From Bacteroidales bacterium (lineage in GTDB: Bacteria > Bacteroidota > Bacteroidia > Bacteroidales > UBA12170), in the NCBI GenBank assembly GCA_021158405.1, contig JAGGUP010000118.1, positions 1-61,328 on the forward strand: a DNA stretch of 61,328 bases, read 5' to 3'. Positions 35,250-45,926 of this stretch are shown piece by piece. A model generated the notes under the pieces. It had not been told where the DNA came from. It saw only the letters and a program-made list of their open reading frames with translations, and ran no database searches. Position 1 is the first letter of the stretch, and each line of letters starts with the position of its first letter. The translations under genes and the position numbers were made by a program.

Positions 35250-37778
35250 ATGCCAACACTACTAAGTTTTCAAGTCTTTACCTATTCGAAAAAAACAATC
35301 CTAGCGCTTAGTCTGCTTCTTTCTCTGCTCTCAATTTCATATGGCCAACAATCAGAAACAGCTATGGTTTATGGCAAGATATCGGATGAAAACGGTTTTG
35401 CCATTCCACTCACCAATATTTTTATTTTAGACGAATCTTTAGGAAGTGTTGCCGATGAAAATGGGAATTACCAATTGAAGATTCTGGCTGATAAATTACA
35501 TACGCTGCAATTTTCATTTATTGGTTTTCAAACCGAAGAAGTAAAAATTCAATTAAAATCCGGTCAAAAAAGAAATCTAAACATCACCCTTTTTCAAGCC
35601 ACCAAGCAATTAGCTGATGTGCTTGTAGAAGACAAAGAAATTAGAAAAACAACACTTACACGAATCGATCCTCAAAGTGTTCAAGTAATTCCGGGAGTGA
35701 GCGGAAATGTTGAATCCTTAATAAAAACTTTACCCGGCGTTTCTTCTAATAATGAGTTAAGTTCACAATATTCCGTACGTGGAGGTAGTTTTGATGAAAA
35801 CTTGATTTATGTGAATGGAATAGAAGTATATAGACCACTTCTAACACGTTCAGGAGAGCAAGAAGGACTCAGTTTTATCAATTCCGATTTGGTGTCCTCC
35901 ATCCTATTTTCGGCTGGTGGTTTTGAAGCCAAATACGGCGATAAAATGGCTTCTGTTCTCGATATCAAATACCGTCGTCCTACACAATTAAAAGGTTCTG
36001 TAAAACTCAGTTTACTCGACGCTTCTCTTCATTTAGAAGATGCTTTTTTTAATAATAAGCTGACTTATTTAATCGGTTTCCGTCAAAAAACGAATCAATA
36101 TCTATTGAGCAGCTTAGATACCAAAGGTGAATATCAGCCTTCTTTTAACGATATTCAAACACTGATTGGATTTCAAGCAAATGAGAAATGGAAGTTTTCA
36201 TTCTTAGGCAATTATAGCCGGAACAATTACAAACTAATTCCGCAAAATAGAGAAACTGCTTTCGGCCATATAAAAGAGGCTTATCAATTAAAAATTTATT
36301 TCGATGGACAGGAAGCGGATCGGTTCAATACCACTTTTGGAGCATTTACATCCACCTATTCTCCCAGCAAAAACTTAAGCTTAAAATTGATTGCCAGCGC
36401 CTTTCAATCAGTAGAGGAAGAGAACTATGATATTCAAGGGCAATATTGGATAGGACAGCTTGAAACCGATTTAGGACAAGAAGATTTTGGCGAAGTAATT
36501 GAAACGCAAGGTGTAGGAACTTATCTGAACCATGCCCGAAACCAACTCAATGCCAAAGTGTGGAATATAGAACACCAGGGAATTTTCGAACATAAATCGG
36601 GTTTATTGCAATGGGGAATAAAACTTCAGCACGAATTAATCGAAGACCATTTGAGTCAATGGGTGATGATTGATTCTGCCGGATATTCTAAACCCTATCC
36701 ACACGATTCTTTAGGTTATGTTGATCCTTTGGCACAAACCTTTTTCCCATTTATCCTCAACGATACTTTATTTGCCAACAACACCTTAAATTCCAATCGA
36801 TGGAGTGCTTTTATCCAAAATTCGTGGGAAATTAACTCCGGCGAAAATCAACTCTTTATAACCGCTGGTACACGTTTTAATTATTGGGATTTTAACAAAC
36901 AACTTCTAATCAGTCCGCGTGTGGCTATTGCTATTAAACCCGATTGGCAAAAAGATATTCTGCTTCGTTTTTCAAGCGGATTTTATTATCAATCACCTTT
37001 TTATCGTGAACTACGTCGGCCGGATGGGAGTTTAAATTCCGGAATTCAAGCGCAATCCTCCTTGCATTTTGTGCTGGGGAGCGATTATAATTTCGATGCT
37101 TGGGGGAGACCTTTTAAAATGGTGACCGAATTATACTTTAAACATTTCGATCATCTTATTCCTTTTATAGTAGATAATGTTCGCTTGATTTACAGCGGAG
37201 AAAACAGTTCGAAAGGATTTGCTACTGGGATTGATATGAAAATAAATGGCGAGTTTGTAGAAGGATTAGAATCCTGGTTAAGCGTCTCTATTATGCAAAC
37301 CAATGAAATGTTGCGCAATAATTTCTATAGCTCCTATTTCAATAGCACTGAAACACCTGTTGAGAATGTTTGGATTCCCAGACCTACCGATCAGCGCGTG
37401 GCCATTTCTCTCTTTTTTCAGGATTATATGCCCATGCTACCCACCTTTAAATTGAATATGAATTTATCGTTTGGGACAGGCTTGCCCGTTTATTATCCGG
37501 GCAGAGATTTTCAAACTGTCATTACACGCACTCCACCCTACCGCAGAGTTGATATCGGCTTTGCCTACGAATTAATTGGACCAAATAGTAAAAGGATAAA
37601 CAATAAAATAGCGAAGCAATTTACCAATGTGAATATTACTTTGGAAATCCTAAATATGCTTGACATTAAAAATGTAGTGTCTTATCTTTGGGTGAAAGAC
37701 AATTCGAATTATGTTTATTTAGTTCCTAATTACCTTACTCCAAGAAGAGTAAATCTTAAATTGGCGCTTAAGTTTTAG
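35250..37778 (+). CDS. TonB-dependent outer-membrane receptor with carboxypeptidase-like N-domain
   Basis: 842 residues. A hydrophobic leader (about 14-33, SLLLSLLSISYGQ) precedes a carboxypeptidase-like regulatory domain (VYGKISDENGFAIPLTNIFI, ADENGNYQLKI; about 40-118). The plug domain (about 135-240) has GNVESLIKTLPGVSSNNELS and YSVRGGSFDENLIYVNGIEV. A beta-barrel runs to the C-terminal LKLALKF. It should take up a ligand across the outer membrane with TonB energy. No SusD partner is adjacent, so the substrate is not indicated. Confidence 0.9.
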   Translation: MPTLLSFQVFTYSKKTILALSLLLSLLSISYGQQSETAMVYGKISDENGFAIPLTNIFILDESLGSVADENGNYQLKILADKLHTLQFSFIGFQTEEVKIQLKSGQKRNLNITLFQATKQLADVLVEDKEIRKTTLTRIDPQSVQVIPGVSGNVESLIKTLPGVSSNNELSSQYSVRGGSFDENLIYVNGIEVYRPLLTRSGEQEGLSFINSDLVSSILFSAGGFEAKYGDKMASVLDIKYRRPTQLKGSVKLSLLDASLHLEDAFFNNKLTYLIGFRQKTNQYLLSSLDTKGEYQPSFNDIQTLIGFQANEKWKFSFLGNYSRNNYKLIPQNRETAFGHIKEAYQLKIYFDGQEADRFNTTFGAFTSTYSPSKNLSLKLIASAFQSVEEENYDIQGQYWIGQLETDLGQEDFGEVIETQGVGTYLNHARNQLNAKVWNIEHQGIFEHKSGLLQWGIKLQHELIEDHLSQWVMIDSAGYSKPYPHDSLGYVDPLAQTFFPFILNDTLFANNTLNSNRWSAFIQNSWEINSGENQLFITAGTRFNYWDFNKQLLISPRVAIAIKPDWQKDILLRFSSGFYYQSPFYRELRRPDGSLNSGIQAQSSLHFVLGSDYNFDAWGRPFKMVTELYFKHFDHLIPFIVDNVRLIYSGENSSKGFATGIDMKINGEFVEGLESWLSVSIMQTNEMLRNNFYSSYFNSTETPVENVWIPRPTDQRVAISLFFQDYMPMLPTFKLNMNLSFGTGLPVYYPGRDFQTVITRTPPYRRVDIGFAYELIGPNSKRINNKIAKQFTNVNITLEILNMLDIKNVVSYLWVKDNSNYVYLVPNYLTPRRVNLKLALKF

Positions 37779-37787
37779 ATAGAAAAT

Positions 37788-37851
37788 AGTTTAGTAGTTA
37801 AGTAGGGTAAGTAGGTGAGTTACTCAACCATTTAACCACTTAACTCTTAAC
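37788..37851. repeat. palindrome of GTTAAGTAGG-type units overlapping the end of purE
   Basis: The left arm reads TTAGTAGTTAAGTAGGGTAA, then GTAGGTGAG. The right arm (about 37822-37851), read on the minus strand, is GGGTTAAGAGTTAAGTGG, then TTAAATGGTTGAG. Both arms are short degenerate tandem repeats. The right arm contains the last codons and stop of purE. Confidence 0.55.
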
Positions 37852-38349
37852 CCGAAACTTAAAAGAAATCTCAGACAAATCCTGATTGGCTTTTACAATT
37901 TTCTGCTTCAAGCCTTCTTTATAGATAATAGTTTTAGCCATCATTTTATCATTTCCAAGAGCCAACATCTGCGCAGCCAAAACACCCGCATTTAAAGCAC
38001 CATTAATCCCAACAGTCGCTACAGGAATACCGGGAGGCATTTGAACTATTGCCAAAAGGGCATCCATTCCATCTAAAGTAGCATTAATTGGAACACCAAT
38101 AACAGGGATTGGAGTCATAGCCGCAATTACACCAGGTAAATGAGCCGCCATTCCTGCTCCTGCGATAATCACTTTAATTCCTCGATCTTTTGCACTTTTA
38201 GCAAATTTCTCCACCTCATCAGGAGTACGGTGAGCCGACAAAGCATTGATTTCGAAGGGAATTTCCATTTCATCAAAAAATTGAGCAGCTTTTTCCATTA
38301 CACTAAAATCGGAGGTGCTTCCCATAATAATACTTACTAAAGCTTTCAT
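37840..38349 (-). CDS. purE: N5-carboxyaminoimidazole ribonucleotide mutase (PurE)
   Basis: 169 residues from the ATG at 38349 (MKALVSIIMGSTSDF). Class I PurE converts N5-CAIR to CAIR in purine synthesis. The signature SSDFSVM-type loop (GSTSDFSVM), then NALSAHRTPDEV with the catalytic histidine, AGAGMAAHLPGVIAAMT and GVPINATLDGMDALLAI are present. The in-frame extension up to 38442 is rejected because a -7 box lies at 38376-38383. The last codons (RVKS and stop) fall inside a palindromic repeat. Confidence 0.94.
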   Translation of the reverse strand: MKALVSIIMGSTSDFSVMEKAAQFFDEMEIPFEINALSAHRTPDEVEKFAKSAKDRGIKVIIAGAGMAAHLPGVIAAMTPIPVIGVPINATLDGMDALLAIVQMPPGIPVATVGINGALNAGVLAAQMLALGNDKMMAKTIIYKEGLKQKIVKANQDLSEISFKFRVKS

Positions 38350-38375
38350 ACAGCTACTTTTTTTATAAATTAATG

Positions 38376-38383
38376 CAAAAATA
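38376..38383 (-). promoter_or_regulatory. -7 promoter element (TATTTTTG on minus strand)
   Basis: CAAAAATA on the plus strand, 27 bases upstream of the purE ATG. A weaker plus-strand box (TATATTTA, 38416-38423) faces the other way before the amidohydrolase gene. Confidence 0.6.
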
Positions 38384-38444
38384 TTAGTTTTAAGCGGGCA
38401 AAACAATTTATTGGGTATATTTATGGGCTCCAAAATATACAATT

Positions 38445-39716
38445 ATGATCTTACTGGAAAATATTCAATATATCGACTTTCAGACTTTTAAGCTAAGGGA
38501 AGGAAATCTTTTGATTGAAGAAGGCGCTAATAAATCGATTCGGTTTATTAATAATGCTGAAAATTTTCGATTACCAAAGGATTGTCAACGCATTCCGTCC
38601 AAAGGAAAATTTGCTATAAAATCCTTTGTGAATGCTCATCATCACGCTTATTCTGCTTTAGTCACGGGAATGCCACAACCAAAAATATCGCCTCAAAATT
38701 TTCTTGAAATATTACAAAAAGTTTGGTGGAAATTAGACAAAGCTTTAACGAAAGAAATGGTTGAGATCTCGGCTGCGACAACAGCTATCAACAGTGCCAG
38801 AAATGGAGTAAGTTTTGTAATCGACCACCACGCTTCGCCCTATTCATTGAGTGGATCATTAAATACAATGGCAAAGCAATTTGAACAAGTCGGCTTAAAC
38901 CATTTGCTTTGTTATGAGATTTCCGATAGAGATGGCGAAAAGATACGCGATGAAGGATTAGCCGAAACCGAAGATTACCTTCAGCAACATCAAGGATTAG
39001 TGGGTTTACATGCTGCTTTCACTTTGTCTGATGATAGCTTAGCAAAGGCACAAAAACTGGCAGAAAAATACAGGAGTGGTATTCATATTCATGTTGCAGA
39101 AGATGCTTATGATCAGCACTATAATCTGGAAAAACATGGAAAACGTGTAATTAATCGCTTGGCCGATTTTGGACTGCTCGATTTTGATAAAACGATATTG
39201 GTGCATTGCATCCATATCGATGAAAACGAAAGAAAACGTATTGCCGATTCCAAAGCCTGGGTCGTGCAAAATCCTGAAAGCAATTTAAACAATCAGGTAG
39301 GATATTTTAATTCCGACTTACTCCAAACAAAAAGTATGTTAGGAACGGATGGCATGCACAGCAATATGATCCGCTCTGCACAATGGGCATTTTTTGCCGG
39401 GCTGGGAAGAGATAACATAGATAGTCCACTAGCTTATAATCGTTTAAGAATGGCACATAACTATTTGGCATCAAATAATTTTAGTGGCGACGGAGAAAAT
39501 AATCTGACTATTTTCGATTACAATACTCCTACTCCATTAATAGCATCCAATTTTCTTGGTCATTTCTTTTATGCTTTTGAAAATAGGCAAATCGATAGTC
39601 TAATCGTAAATGGAAAATTTGTTATGAAAGAGAATATAATGGTGAATATTGATGAAGATTCGATAATGAAAGAATCCCGGGAATTGGCAAAAACACTTTG
39701 GAAAAGAATGGGATAA
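38445..39716 (+). CDS. amidohydrolase-family deaminase (SsnA/Atz-Trz type)
   Basis: 423 residues with the mononuclear aminohydrolase pattern: NAHHHAYSAL (metal H-x-H), GIHIHVAED (third histidine), ILVHCIHIDE (catalytic histidine) and MLGTDGMHSN (aspartate). It resembles the putative aminohydrolase SsnA and chlorohydrolase-like enzymes that deaminate purine- or nucleoside-like rings. The exact substrate is unknown. It is divergent from purE with about 95 bases between starts, which makes a purine-related role plausible but unproven. Confidence 0.8.
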   Translation: MILLENIQYIDFQTFKLREGNLLIEEGANKSIRFINNAENFRLPKDCQRIPSKGKFAIKSFVNAHHHAYSALVTGMPQPKISPQNFLEILQKVWWKLDKALTKEMVEISAATTAINSARNGVSFVIDHHASPYSLSGSLNTMAKQFEQVGLNHLLCYEISDRDGEKIRDEGLAETEDYLQQHQGLVGLHAAFTLSDDSLAKAQKLAEKYRSGIHIHVAEDAYDQHYNLEKHGKRVINRLADFGLLDFDKTILVHCIHIDENERKRIADSKAWVVQNPESNLNNQVGYFNSDLLQTKSMLGTDGMHSNMIRSAQWAFFAGLGRDNIDSPLAYNRLRMAHNYLASNNFSGDGENNLTIFDYNTPTPLIASNFLGHFFYAFENRQIDSLIVNGKFVMKENIMVNIDEDSIMKESRELAKTLWKRMG

Positions 39717-39807
39717 TGAGTTTCAAGCAATTACATTTTGGGCTAAAGCCCAAATAGTATAATTTTTATCAGACACTAATGATTACAACTAATCAAACAA
39801 GAAAACA

Positions 39808-40647
39808 ATGCAAAACAACAACTTTAATATCACCAAAAAATCAGGGGAAATTATCCGATTCGATACCGAAAAATTAAGAAAATCTTTCGAGCGTTCGGGA
39901 GCAAATCAAGAAGATATAAACGATGTAATCGCGCAATTATCAGAGCATGTCTACGATGGCATTAGCACTCGAAAACTGTTTCAGTTAGCTTATTCTTTGC
40001 TCAAGAAAAAATCACTGGAAGTAGCCGGTCGTTATCGCCTAAAAAATGCCATTATGGAATTGGGTCCCACCGGTTTTCCCTTTGAAAAATTTGTTGCTGA
40101 ATTGTTAAATTATCAAGGATACGAAACAGAAGTGGGGACGATTGTAGAAGGCCATTGCGTATCCCACGAAGTAGATGTAATTGCACAAAAAGACAATCAA
40201 AAGATAATGATAGAGTGTAAATTTCATAGTGCCACACATACAAAATCGGATGTAAAAGTGGCTTTGTATATTCACTCACGTTATAACGATGTATTAACAG
40301 CCTGGAAAAAAACCGATGCTCAAACAATACAAAATTACCAGGGATGGGTAGTTACCAATACACGTTTTACAGAGGATGCTGTACAATATGCTAAATGTGC
40401 CGGGTTACATCTCGTTTCCTGGGATTATCCATCTCAAGGCAGCTTGCGAGAACGTATTGATATTTCGGGATTACATCCAATAACTGTTCTGCAATCTATA
40501 AGTAAGCGTGAAAAACAATTGCTCTTAGACAAAGGAATTGTTTTGTGTCGTTCACTCACGGCAGAGAATTTAAAAGATTTTAATATTATCGGCAATCGAA
40601 CCAGAAGAGTATTACAAGAAGCTTATAATTTAACCTCTCCAAGATAA
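39808..40647 (+). CDS. ATP-cone domain fused to an Mrr-like endonuclease domain
   Basis: 279 residues. Residues about 5-88 form an ATP-cone (NITKKSGEIIRFDTEKLRKS, SARKLFQLAYSLLKK-like), the regulatory nucleotide sensor of ribonucleotide reductases and NrdR. Residues about 90-210 are a PD-(D/E)xK restriction-type core: FEKFVAELLNYQGYETEV, D123 in SHEVDVIA and E136-x-K138 in IMIECKFH, followed by GWVVTNTRFTEDA. The C-terminus (NIIGNRTRRVLQEA) is helical and might bind DNA. No methylase is adjacent, so it is unlikely to be a classic restriction system. Nucleotide-sensing nuclease is an inference. Confidence 0.8.
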   Translation: MQNNNFNITKKSGEIIRFDTEKLRKSFERSGANQEDINDVIAQLSEHVYDGISTRKLFQLAYSLLKKKSLEVAGRYRLKNAIMELGPTGFPFEKFVAELLNYQGYETEVGTIVEGHCVSHEVDVIAQKDNQKIMIECKFHSATHTKSDVKVALYIHSRYNDVLTAWKKTDAQTIQNYQGWVVTNTRFTEDAVQYAKCAGLHLVSWDYPSQGSLRERIDISGLHPITVLQSISKREKQLLLDKGIVLCRSLTAENLKDFNIIGNRTRRVLQEAYNLTSPR

Positions 40648-40717
40648 AAAAAAGCTTAGCGAAATTGACTATTTCAAAATTTATGTATCTTCACCTGAAA
40701 AGTGAAACATCAAAATC

Positions 40718-42058
40718 ATGCTGGAATTTCTAAAACCTAAATCTGCGCAAGAATTACTTCCTGAAAATCAAATAGATCCAACGTATAAAAAATTACGTTT
40801 TCAGGTATTTATGGGGATTTTTATTGGCTACGCTTCTTATTATCTCGTTCGAAAAAATTTCTCTCTGATAATGCCCAACCTGTTAGAAGAAGGCTATACA
40901 AAATCGGAATTGGGTTGGGTTTTAAGTGCCATTTCCATCGCCTATGGATTGAGTAAATTTTTAATGGGGAATGTCTCCGACCGATCCAACTCTAAAATTT
41001 TTTTAACCTTAGGTTTGGTGCTAACCGCTTCCACAATGATGCTGATGGGTTTTATTCCACTATTTACTTCTTCGGTTACCATTATGTTTATTGTTCTGTT
41101 TATCAACGGCTGGTTTCAAGGAATGGGCTGGCCTGCATGCGGAAGAACGATGGTTCATTGGTATTCTATCAATGAACGGGGAACAAAAATGTCTATCTGG
41201 AATGTAGCTCATAATGTGGGTGGTGGATTGATTGGTCCTCTTGCAATTCTTGGTTTAGCCATATTTAACGATTGGCACAGCGCCTTGTATTTTCCGGCTC
41301 TAGTTGCTTTAGTAATTGCCGTTTTGGTTTATTTTCTAATGAGGGACACACCTCAATCTTGTGGTTTACCTCCCATCGAAAAATGGAGAAATGATTATCC
41401 TGAAGAATACAACGAAAATACTTTCGAAAAAGAACTTAGCGGAAGAGATATCTTTTTTAAATATGTGTTTAAAAATAAGTTTTTATGGTATATCGCTTTT
41501 GCGAATGCGTTTATCTATTTAATCCGATATGGTGTTTTAGATTGGGCACCAACTTATTTAAAAGAAGTTCGGCATTTTGATTTAAGCGAATCGGGCTGGG
41601 CTTACTTTTTATACGAATACGCAGGAATACCGGGAACACTTTTAGCCGGATGGATTAGCGATAAAGTATTTGGTGGAAGAAGAGCTCCCACAAGCATTCT
41701 TTATATGATTTTTGTCACGCTCGCGATTGTATTCTATTGGAAATCTGAAAGTTTATTGGTTATTAATATCTCTTTAATTGCCTTAGGATTTTTAATTTAT
41801 GGTCCGGTAATGCTTATCGGTGTTCATGCTCTCGATCTTGTTCCAAAAAAAGCCGCAGGAACCGCCGCAGGATTGACCGGCTTGTTTGGCTATATGGGAG
41901 GAGCGCTCTTTGCCAATATTGCTATGGGCTATATTGTCCAACATTATAGTTGGAATGCAGGATTTAAAATTCTGATTGGAGCATCCATCATTTCAATTTT
42001 ACTTTTAACACTCACGTGGCGCAGTAAAAAAACAAGCAGCAATGGAGAAAATATTTAA
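40718..42058 (+). CDS. glpT: glycerol-3-phosphate transporter (OPA family, GlpT-like)
   Basis: 446 residues, 12 predicted helices. [20 protein letters not shown] in helix 1, [15 protein letters not shown] after helix 2 and [20 protein letters not shown] are the organophosphate:phosphate antiporter signature, including the arginines that bind phosphate. GlpT exchanges glycerol 3-phosphate for phosphate across the inner membrane. Hexose-phosphate transport (UhpT-like) is the alternative. Overlap by 17 bases with a glycerophosphodiesterase gene supports GlpT. Confidence 0.88.
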   Translation: MLEFLKPKSAQELLPENQIDPTYKKLRFQVFMGIFIGYASYYLVRKNFSLIMPNLLEEGYTKSELGWVLSAISIAYGLSKFLMGNVSDRSNSKIFLTLGLVLTASTMMLMGFIPLFTSSVTIMFIVLFINGWFQGMGWPACGRTMVHWYSINERGTKMSIWNVAHNVGGGLIGPLAILGLAIFNDWHSALYFPALVALVIAVLVYFLMRDTPQSCGLPPIEKWRNDYPEEYNENTFEKELSGRDIFFKYVFKNKFLWYIAFANAFIYLIRYGVLDWAPTYLKEVRHFDLSESGWAYFLYEYAGIPGTLLAGWISDKVFGGRRAPTSILYMIFVTLAIVFYWKSESLLVINISLIALGFLIYGPVMLIGVHALDLVPKKAAGTAAGLTGLFGYMGGALFANIAMGYIVQHYSWNAGFKILIGASIISILLLTLTWRSKKTSSNGENI

Positions 42059-43361
42059 TCATTTAATTTTCAGTTTCGTAATTATTATTTTCGGATGTCA
42101 AAATAAAAGCAATACTATGCAAAGCTTACAATTAGATGATAACAGCAAAAGAGTGCGCGATTATGTAGTTGAGAATGCGGTAATTGCGCATCGTGGAACA
42201 ACTTTTTGGGCTCCGGAAGAAACAGAAGCCGCTTACCGTTGGGCTAGAAATATCGGTGTCGATTATTTAGAAGTAGATATTCAAAGAAGTAAAGACGGCG
42301 TATTATTGGCTTTGCACGATAACAATTTAAATCGCACAACCGATTGCGAAACTATTTTTACTAAGGATAGTGTTTTCAAAGCAGGAAATTACACCTATGA
42401 ACAGTTGATGAAATTAGATGCCGGAAGCTGGTTCAATACTGCAAATCCCGATAGAAAAAGAAAAAATTATTCAAAGGAAGCTTTAGTTACCAGAGTCAAT
42501 CAAAAAGCATATTCATTTAGCAGTCGAAATATTTCAGGCGAACTAGATATCAATCAGGGTATTCCACATTATGCTGATGATTGCTTTATTGGAGGCAAAC
42601 AGTATATCTCCACGCTCGAAGATGTGCTCATGATTGCCAAAGGCTGGCGCATTGCCAGAAATGATAAAGGAGATCGTTTATTTAATCTTTTCGTTATAAA
42701 TGGGGAGTCTCAATATCAGTTCTTCTATGTCAAAGATGAAAACGATAATGGCCACCGACCCGGTATTTATATAGAAACAAAAGAGCCTGAACTTTATCCG
42801 GGAGTGGAAATGGATTTATATTCTATGCTAAAAATAAGTGGCTGGAATGTAGCTGAAAAACTAGCAAAAGCTAATGAACCTTATTATAAAAATGACCTTG
42901 TAAATACAGGAAATACCAATGGAAAAATTGTGTTGCAAACATTCTCTCCCAAAAGTTTAGAAAACTTGAATTCTTTATTTAATGGAAAAGTCCCTGTTTG
43001 TTTTTTACTATGGTTAGGCGATGATAATCTACAAAAGGCTGACTCCAACACTTATCTAGAGAATATCAATTTTGCTATCCAAAATAAGGCACATTATATT
43101 GGACCTTCCATTGCTGGAGAACCTAATAATTATTCCGACTTATTAGAAGAATGGCAAGCAGATTTGATTCACCAAAGTGGATTAAAAGTACATGCCTATT
43201 CCTTTGATACCAAAGAACAAACGGAATTGTATTCAAAACGTACGGATGCTATGTTTACCAATCGATCCGAATTAACCATTCAATTTTATACAAATCAGGG
43301 ATTAAAGAAAAATCTACAGGACATTAGCGCATTGAAAACTTTGAAAGAATTGGGTTATTAA
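42042..43361 (+). CDS. glpQ: glycerophosphodiester phosphodiesterase lipoprotein (GlpQ-like)
   Basis: 439 residues. A lipobox (IIIFGC, C19) anchors it to a membrane. The GDPD fold begins [20 protein letters not shown], with metal residues in [12 protein letters not shown] and the catalytic HD in [13 protein letters not shown]. An insert of about 120 residues follows. The later barrel strands include [24 protein letters not shown] and KVHAYSFDT. It releases glycerol 3-phosphate from deacylated phospholipids for import by the preceding transporter. Confidence 0.9.
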   Translation: MEKIFNHLIFSFVIIIFGCQNKSNTMQSLQLDDNSKRVRDYVVENAVIAHRGTTFWAPEETEAAYRWARNIGVDYLEVDIQRSKDGVLLALHDNNLNRTTDCETIFTKDSVFKAGNYTYEQLMKLDAGSWFNTANPDRKRKNYSKEALVTRVNQKAYSFSSRNISGELDINQGIPHYADDCFIGGKQYISTLEDVLMIAKGWRIARNDKGDRLFNLFVINGESQYQFFYVKDENDNGHRPGIYIETKEPELYPGVEMDLYSMLKISGWNVAEKLAKANEPYYKNDLVNTGNTNGKIVLQTFSPKSLENLNSLFNGKVPVCFLLWLGDDNLQKADSNTYLENINFAIQNKAHYIGPSIAGEPNNYSDLLEEWQADLIHQSGLKVHAYSFDTKEQTELYSKRTDAMFTNRSELTIQFYTNQGLKKNLQDISALKTLKELGY

Positions 43362-43374
43362 AAATGAACCATTT

Positions 43375-43536
43375 CCTTAGTGTTACTTTGCCGAACTTCG
43401 TGTTACTTTGTGATTTAGTAGAGCTAGAGATTGAAAACAATAAATTTTACCACGAAGGCACAGAGACACAAAGAAAAAACAGAGCTTTTAATCCTAAAAT
43501 TAAATACAAACTTCGTGACTTATTGTCTCTGTGGTG
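43375..43536. repeat. three-armed cluster of octamer-type repeats
   Basis: Arm 1 (43375-43412: CCTTAGTGTTACTTTGCCG, ACTTCGTGTTACTTTGTG), arm 2 in inverse orientation (43451-43473: CACGAAGGCACAGAGACACA) and arm 3 (43511-43536: CTTCGTGACTTATTGTCTCT). Arms 2 and 3 form the same CTYYGTGY-based hairpin as 3495-3555. It fills the gap between glpQ and the symporter gene. Confidence 0.7.
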
Positions 43537-43572
43537 CAACTATTTTTTATATTCGCAAAAAAAAACACAAAC

Positions 43573-45243
43573 ATGCAAGAATTAAACTCCTTTTTAGCTA
43601 ATATCGACTCGTATATTGGAGGATCAACCTGGTTTGTATTCGCACTTTTAGGAACCGGACTCTTCTTTTCTATCTATCTAAAATTCCCTCAAATTCGTTA
43701 TTTCAATCATGCCATTCGCATAGTAAAAGGAAAATACGATAAGGACACCGACAAAGGAGATGCAACACATTTTCAAGCCTTAGCAACCGCGCTTTCAGGA
43801 ACTGTTGGAACAGGTAATATTGCCGGAGTGGCATTGGCTATTCACCTTGGAGGACCAGCAGCCTTATTTTGGATGATAGTGACCGCCTTTTTGGGTATGA
43901 CAACAAAATTTGTTGAAGTAACCTTGTCGCATAAATATCGTGAAATTGCAGCCGATGGAACAGTAAGTGGAGGCCCAATGTATTATATGAAAAATCGATT
44001 GAATATGAAATGGTTAGCAGCCATATTTGCCTTTGGTACAATTGTTTCCTCTTTTGGAACAGGAAATATGCCTCAAATCAATAGTATTTCCAATTCAGTT
44101 TTTTCAAGTTTTGGAATTAGCCCTTGGATTACAGGTCTGGTTTTATCCATTCTATTAGGAACAGTAATTATAGGAGGAATAAAACGAATCGTAAAAGTGA
44201 CTGACAAACTGGTTCCCGGTATGGCTTTGATTTATATTGTCGGCGTTTTATCTGTTATTCTATTCAATTGGGAAAATATAATTCCTTCGCTCGGACTCAT
44301 CTTTGGCGATGTAATTAATGGCACTGCCGCAACAGGTGGATTTCTTGGTGCTTCTTTTGCTTTTGCATTTAATCGTGGTGTGAATCGCGGATTGTTTTCG
44401 AACGAAGCCGGACAAGGCTCTGCTCCTATTGCTCACGCTGCAGCGAAAGCCCACGAACCTGTTTCGGAAGGTATGGTTTCTATTTTAGAACCTTTTATTG
44501 ATACTGTAGTTATTTGTACTTTAACCGGCCTTGCATTGGTCTCTTCAGGTGTTTGGAATGAGAAACATCAAACAAATTTCCAGTATGCCGAAATGAAAGT
44601 CCTTAACCAATCATACGATGAAAATAATGCTGCTGATAAAAAAGCACTTAAAACCTATATTTTAGGTCAAGATACAGATGTTAAGGTTTTTTCAGGTGAT
44701 CTAAATGTTGTAGATGGCAAAATTCAAAATGATTTAAGCATATTTCATTCACGCTCAATAGCCGAAAATGTGGAAGTTTTCGATAATGGAGAAGCCTATA
44801 ATGGAAAGGTTTTGGTTAAAGATGGAGATGTTCAAAATACAGATTTAGTCTTTAGTGGAAAATCACTATTGAACTCCGCACCACTAACTATCGTCGCTTT
44901 TCGAAGAGGCTATTTTGGAGATTACGGAGAGTATATCGTCACCATTGGATTACTATTGTTTGCATTCTCAACAGCTATTGCCTGGTCCTATTATGGTGAT
45001 AGAGCCGTCACCTATTTATTTGGCTCAAAATGGGTTGTGACCTATAGGGCAATTTATGTTTTAGGCTTTTTTGTAGCCAGCTTTACGGACACCACCATCA
45101 TTTGGACTTTTTCAGGAATTGCTATTGCTATGATGACTTTACCTAACCTCTTTGGAATATTGATGCTGCGGAAAGAGATGAAAAATTCTGTTAAAGAATA
45201 TTGGAAAGATTTTAAGAAGTCGCAAGAACAAATCTCGAAATAA
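43573..45243 (+). CDS. AGCS-family sodium:amino acid (alanine) symporter
   Basis: About 557 residues from the ATG at about 43573 ([17 protein letters not shown]). The family hallmarks are [40 protein letters not shown] and [20 protein letters not shown]. It should import alanine or glycine with sodium. A soluble insert of about 100 residues (about 340-440, including [18 protein letters not shown]) splits the transmembrane core before [20 protein letters not shown]. An upstream GTG extension lies in the repeat region and is unlikely. A weak -7-like TATATTCG is at 43549-43556. Confidence 0.88.
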   Translation: MQELNSFLANIDSYIGGSTWFVFALLGTGLFFSIYLKFPQIRYFNHAIRIVKGKYDKDTDKGDATHFQALATALSGTVGTGNIAGVALAIHLGGPAALFWMIVTAFLGMTTKFVEVTLSHKYREIAADGTVSGGPMYYMKNRLNMKWLAAIFAFGTIVSSFGTGNMPQINSISNSVFSSFGISPWITGLVLSILLGTVIIGGIKRIVKVTDKLVPGMALIYIVGVLSVILFNWENIIPSLGLIFGDVINGTAATGGFLGASFAFAFNRGVNRGLFSNEAGQGSAPIAHAAAKAHEPVSEGMVSILEPFIDTVVICTLTGLALVSSGVWNEKHQTNFQYAEMKVLNQSYDENNAADKKALKTYILGQDTDVKVFSGDLNVVDGKIQNDLSIFHSRSIAENVEVFDNGEAYNGKVLVKDGDVQNTDLVFSGKSLLNSAPLTIVAFRRGYFGDYGEYIVTIGLLLFAFSTAIAWSYYGDRAVTYLFGSKWVVTYRAIYVLGFFVASFTDTTIIWTFSGIAIAMMTLPNLFGILMLRKEMKNSVKEYWKDFKKSQEQISK

Positions 45244-45320
45244 ATTCCTTTCATTTTCATTTCTGCACAAGCATTATTTGTTTACTTTTATAGGGCTTTT
45301 TATAAAGCTTAATACTACTC

Positions 45321-45926
45321 ATGAATAAAGGACAACAAAAGACAACTAATCTCAAAAGTGAACATATTCTACTCAAGAATATGTTATGTAGTTGTTGTAT
45401 CCAAATGCTCAAGAATAGCCTCATTCAATTGGGTATTGAAGTTTTAAGTATCAAATTAGGCGAAGCCCAAATTGCCTACGACCCAAAGATCACCACGCGA
45501 AAACAAATCGTAGAGGCGGTTGAAAAGATTGGTCTAGAATTGATTACCGACAAAAACCAAGCTGTTGTTGAAGAAATAAAGCAGACTGTCATCGAGCTTA
45601 TCCATTATATGAACAATGTGAATTCCGTGGTTAGAAAATCTGAATATTTGGTTGAGAAAATGGGAAAAAGCTATCAAACTTTATCTAAATTGTTTTCCAA
45701 ATATGAACCCATCACCCTTGAAAAATTCATCCTTTTACAGAAGATAGAAAGGGTAAAGGAATTAGCTTTAGATGATAAGTATACACTCAGTGAGATTGCT
45801 TGGATGATGGATTATAGCAGCCCACATCATCTTTCTAATCAATTTAAGCAGCTGGTTGGCGTATCACTTTCCGATTATAAAAAGAATCCCGCAGTATATA
45901 AAAAACCTATCAATCAGATCTATTAA
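45321..45926 (+). CDS. AraC-family regulator with N-terminal HMA-like domain
   Basis: 201 residues. Residues about 14-75 resemble a heavy-metal-associated (HMA) fold: KNMLCSCCIQMLKNSL has M21-x-C23-x-C25-C26, followed by GEAQIAYDPKITTRKQIVEA. A helical linker leads to the AraC DNA-binding domain (about 115-195): IERVKELALDDKYTLSEIAW, MMDYSSPHHLSNQFKQ. Such proteins are common in Bacteroidota and probably sense a soft metal. It lies 77 bases after the AGCS gene; the target is unknown. Confidence 0.8.
   Translation: MNKGQQKTTNLKSEHILLKNMLCSCCIQMLKNSLIQLGIEVLSIKLGEAQIAYDPKITTRKQIVEAVEKIGLELITDKNQAVVEEIKQTVIELIHYMNNVNSVVRKSEYLVEKMGKSYQTLSKLFSKYEPITLEKFILLQKIERVKELALDDKYTLSEIAWMMDYSSPHHLSNQFKQLVGVSLSDYKKNPAVYKKPINQIY

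Noticed and set aside
39808-40647. Classic restriction-modification system
   Set aside because: No methyltransferase or specificity gene is adjacent, and the ATP-cone front is not part of standard restriction enzymes.
43364-43585. 73-codon ORF between glpQ and the symporter
   Set aside because: It is made entirely of the palindromic repeat cluster at 43375-43536 plus the beginning of the symporter leader.
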